Of a DNA stretch of 27,052 nucleotides, positions 25,293-27,052 are shown one piece after another; positions within the stretch are counted from its first letter, which is position 1, and every line of letters starts with the position of its first letter. The position numbers were made by a program, and so were the translations under genes. The DNA comes from Candidatus Kuenenia stuttgartensis (GTDB lineage: Bacteria; Bacteroidota; Bacteroidia; Flavobacteriales_D; Crocinitomicaceae), in assembly GCA_943326025.2 (NCBI GenBank), contig CALPRR020000005.1:1-27052 (forward strand), in the 5' to 3' direction. Under the pieces are notes generated by a model. That model had not been told where the DNA came from and did not search any database. It saw only the letters and a program-made list of their open reading frames with translations.

Positions 25293-25739
25293 TTATTTTG
25301 ATAATGGTGCATCTCCACCTTTAACTATTACTCCCATACTTCTTGCAGTTCCTGCTACCATTCTCATTGCTGAATCAACTGTAAAACAGTTCATGTCTGG
25401 TAATTTATCTTCTGCAATTGTTTTAATAGCATCCCAAGACATAGTAGCAACTTTGTTTCTGTTTGGCTCAGAAGAACCTTTTTTCAACTTAGTTGTTTCC
25501 ATGATTTGAATTGCTGCTGGGGGAGTTTTGATAATGAAATCAAAAGATTTATCACCATAAACAGTGATAACAACTGGTAATACCTTTCCTGGTTTATCCT
25601 GCGTACGAGCGTTAAACTGTTTGCAGAACTCCATGATGTTCACACCTTTAGAACCTAAAGCTGGACCCACCGGAGGAGCCGGATTGGCAGCACCACCTTT
25701 GATCTGTAATTTGATCAATCCTGCTACTACTTTAGCCAT
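25293..25739 (-). CDS. rplK: 50S ribosomal protein L11
   Basis: This 148-residue protein starts MAKVVAGLIKLQIKGGAANP. It continues with APPVGPALGSKGVNIMEFCK and KSFDFIIKTPPAAIQIMETT, and the C-terminal rRNA-binding domain ends in AGTARSMGVIVKGGD. It binds 23S rRNA at the GTPase centre. It is preceded by a 78-nt gap holding a possible regulatory hairpin (25767-25800) and followed at 10 nt by rplA, the standard L11-L1 pair. Confidence 0.99.
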   Translation of the reverse strand: MAKVVAGLIKLQIKGGAANPAPPVGPALGSKGVNIMEFCKQFNARTQDKPGKVLPVVITVYGDKSFDFIIKTPPAAIQIMETTKLKKGSSEPNRNKVATMSWDAIKTIAEDKLPDMNCFTVDSAMRMVAGTARSMGVIVKGGDAPLSK

Positions 25740-25766
25740 TGTATTTAAAAATTATGTAGTCTAACA

Positions 25767-25800
25767 TGAGTCATTTGGGAAGCTTTAATCAAAATTCTCA
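25767..25800 (-). promoter_or_regulatory. Possible structured leader of rplK-rplA
   Basis: On the minus strand UGAG (25800-25797) can pair with CUCA (25770-25767), and inside it AUUUUG pairs with CAAAU with one bulged U, around a 12-nt loop containing AAAGCUUCC. An alternative register pairs GAGT with ACTC. No U-tract follows, so it is not an intrinsic terminator. L1 represses this operon in E. coli through a site near the rplK start, so this is a candidate site; the fold is weak. Confidence 0.3.
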
Positions 25801-25817
25801 CTCCTACGGTTAATATA

Positions 25818-26369
25818 CTATATCTCTTTTTCGACCTGCATATAACTTAACTCAAGTAAGTTTTTACGGCCGAAAATTTTAACCATTACTTTCAGTTTTT
25901 TCTTGTCTTCATTGATTTCATCAATTACACCGCTGAAATTGTTAAATGGCCCATCAATTACTTTAACTGATTCTCCAACAACAAATGGTATTTTCATTTC
26001 TTCTTCAGTTTCAGATAACTCATCAACTTTCCCAAGAATTCTATTTACTTCTGCCAAACGCATCGGAACAGGATCTCCTCCTTTTTCAGTACCTAAAAAA
26101 CCAATAACGTTTGGAATACTTTTGATAACGTGAGTAACCTCACCTACTAAAGCAGCTTCAATCAATACATAACCAGGTAAATAAGCTTTTTCTTTACTAA
26201 CTTTTTTACCATTACGAATTTGAAATACTTTTTCTGTAGGAATCAAAACTTGATCAACAAAGTTCTCAAGTTTTAAACGAGAAATTTCAAGGTCTAAATA
26301 TTCTTTAACCTTTTTCTCTTTTCCACTAACCGCTCTAACAACGTACCAACGTTTTTTTATCTCTCCCAT
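25818..26369 (-). CDS. nusG: Transcription termination/antitermination factor NusG
   Basis: This 183-residue protein runs from the ATG at 26369. It starts MGEIKKRWYVVRAVSGKEKK (NGN domain, about 1-115, with AYLPGYVLIEA near 68 and IPNVIGFLG near 88). A KOW domain near the end has GESVKVIDGPFNNFSGVIDE. The frame extends to a TTG at 26417, but that would add 16 hydrophobic and irregular residues inside secE, so I reject it. NusG binds RNA polymerase, suppresses pausing and links it to Rho or the ribosome. It starts 8 nt after the secE stop, the usual secE-nusG pair. Confidence 0.97.
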   Translation of the reverse strand: MGEIKKRWYVVRAVSGKEKKVKEYLDLEISRLKLENFVDQVLIPTEKVFQIRNGKKVSKEKAYLPGYVLIEAALVGEVTHVIKSIPNVIGFLGTEKGGDPVPMRLAEVNRILGKVDELSETEEEMKIPFVVGESVKVIDGPFNNFSGVIDEINEDKKKLKVMVKIFGRKNLLELSYMQVEKEI

Positions 26370-26377
26370 TATATTTG

Positions 26378-26599
26378 TTAAAACATGTGGTAAATAAATC
26401 CTAAAATACCTCTCCAAGAAGATTCTGAATCTCCAACAATACCAAAACCAAAATCCATTACAAAAATGAACAAAGAAATGATAATAGATGCAACAACTAC
26501 AATAATAGTATTACTTTGAAGTTCTTTCCAAGTAGGCCACGTAACATTATGAACCATTTCGTTCACCGTTTCGTTAATGTATTCTTTGAATTTTGACAC
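26378..26599 (-). CDS. secE: Preprotein translocase subunit SecE, GTG start
   Basis: This 73-residue protein has an amphipathic N-terminus (SKFKEYINETVNEMVHNVTW, then PTWKELQSNT), the conserved VTWPT.KE motif, and one transmembrane helix at about 31-52 (TIIVVVASIIISLFIFVMDF). This is the short single-span form found in most bacteria. It is an essential part of the SecYEG channel. The start codon is GTG (26599-26597); no in-frame ATG lies between it and the tRNA 19 nt upstream. Confidence 0.96.
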   Translation of the reverse strand: MSKFKEYINETVNEMVHNVTWPTWKELQSNTIIVVVASIIISLFIFVMDFGFGIVGDSESSWRGILGFIYHMF

Positions 26600-26618
26600 G
26601 TCTTTTATGTTTTAATTG

Positions 26619-26691
26619 CGCGGGCGGTAAGATTCGAACTCACGACCAATGGTTTTGGAGACCACTACTCTACCAACTGAGCTACACCCGC
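26619..26691 (-). tRNA. tRNA-Trp (CCA anticodon)
   Basis: The minus strand folds into a full cloverleaf of 73 nt. The acceptor stem pairs GCGGGTG with CGCCCGC (one G-U), the D arm is AGCTC...GAG, and the anticodon stem GTGGT/ACCAT closes the loop CTCCAAA with anticodon CCA. The T arm is GTGAG TTCGAAT CTTAC and the discriminator base is G. The 3' CCA is not encoded (CAA follows). It sits between tuf and secE, 2 nt after a terminator-like hairpin, so it may be cut from a longer transcript. Confidence 0.97.
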
Positions 26692-26693
26692 AT

Positions 26694-26715
26694 AAAAAGG
26701 GGAGACAAGCTCCCC
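26694..26715 (-). terminator. Hairpin plus U5 after tuf, abutting tRNA-Trp
   Basis: On the minus strand GGGGAG, a 5-nt loop (CTTGT) and CTCCCC form a 6-bp GC-rich stem followed by five U. It begins 24 nt after the tuf stop and ends 2 nt before the mature 5' end of tRNA-Trp. It fits an intrinsic terminator for tuf, but because nothing else separates it from the tRNA it may be partial. Confidence 0.75.
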
Positions 26716-26739
26716 TAATTTATATTTTTATCAAATAAA

Positions 26740-27052
26740 TTACTCGATAATTTCAGTAACCTGACCAGCACCTACTGTTCTACCACCCTCACGGATAGCG
26801 AAACGTAAACCTTTGTCCATTGCTACCGGTACGATCAATTTAACTGTAATTGAAACGTTATCACCTGGCATAACCATTTCACGTCCGTCTGTTAAGAAAA
26901 TCTCTCCTGTAACATCTGTTGTACGGAAATAGAACTGAGGACGGTATTTGTTATGGAATGGAGTGTGACGTCCACCTTCTTCTTTTTTCAATACGTAAAT
27001 CTCAGCTTTGAATTCTTTGTGAGGTTTTGTAGAACCTGGTTTACAGATAACC
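26740..27052 (-). CDS. tuf: Elongation factor Tu, partial (5' end off the window)
   Basis: The last 104 codons of EF-Tu are present, running to TAA at 26742-26740. The visible part, from VICKPGSTKPHKEFKAEIYV through GGRHTPFHNKYRPQFYFRTT, MVMPGDNVSITVKLIVPVAM and RFAIREGGRTVGAGQVTEII, is the end of domain 2 and all of domain 3. The GTPase domain is outside the window. EF-Tu delivers aminoacyl-tRNA to the ribosome. No start codon is in the window; an internal start in this frame is not real. It is followed by a terminator-like hairpin and tRNA-Trp. Confidence 0.98.
   Translation of the reverse strand, partial: VICKPGSTKPHKEFKAEIYVLKKEEGGRHTPFHNKYRPQFYFRTTDVTGEIFLTDGREMVMPGDNVSITVKLIVPVAMDKGLRFAIREGGRTVGAGQVTEIIE

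Noticed and set aside
26370..26417. Upstream TTG start that would lengthen NusG by 16 residues
   Set aside because: It overlaps the end of secE by 40 nt, and the conserved NusG start (KRWYVVRAVSG) follows directly from the ATG at 26369.
1..27052. CRISPR arrays, insertion sequences, integrases, toxin-antitoxin or defence genes
   Set aside because: I looked for regularly spaced repeats, terminal inverted repeats with transposase motifs and small paired genes and found none. The accessory content is limited to the glycan cluster.

Overview
The window looks like chromosomal DNA of a member of the Bacteroidota, most likely the order Flavobacteriales. The support is its AT-rich composition, the RNA polymerase beta and beta' subunits of 1270 and 1429 residues, the order tuf / tRNA-Trp / secE / nusG / rplKAJL / rpoBC / DUF3467, an RNase Y gene beside zapA, and promoter-like boxes of the Bacteroidota type (TTG, 19 nt, TAnnTTTG). 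I cannot name a genus. Almost every gene is on the minus strand, so transcription runs from high to low coordinates; the single plus-strand gene is an M23 peptidase at 13294-14970.

Right part (about 15000-27052): the core transcription and translation block. In order of transcription it holds the end of tuf, tRNA-Trp(CCA), secE, nusG, rplK, rplA, rplJ, rplL, rpoB, rpoC and a DUF3467 gene. Hairpins followed by a U-tract lie after tuf, rplL and rpoC, each just upstream of the next gene, so they may be partial terminators that set gene dosage along the block. rpoB has no possible ATG or GTG start and appears to begin with TTG; secE begins with GTG.

Middle part (about 10959-15010): a small coiled-coil gene, zapA and rny (RNase Y) on the minus strand, divergent from the M23 peptidase. 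A well-spaced minus-strand promoter candidate precedes the coiled-coil gene. A perfect 10-bp inverted repeat separates the convergent peptidase and DUF3467 genes.

Left part (1-10886): a surface-polysaccharide cluster of nine genes on the minus strand, starting 72 nt downstream of rny with no visible terminator between them. It encodes an O-antigen ligase/polymerase-family protein, a Wzx-like flippase, a 612-residue protein made of two tandem glycosyltransferase copies, three further GT-B glycosyltransferases, a membrane acyltransferase, a second O-antigen ligase/polymerase-family protein, and a DegT/DnrJ/EryC1/StrS aminotransferase cut by the window edge. Many genes overlap by 4 to 17 nt, which suggests translational coupling. 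Together they would build, acylate, flip and polymerise or ligate a glycan containing at least one amino sugar. The most unusual item is the tandem-duplicated glycosyltransferase: its halves are about 57% identical over the stretches I aligned by hand and keep a constant 308-residue offset. I found no CRISPR array, insertion sequence or rRNA, and no gene-free stretch longer than about 110 bases.
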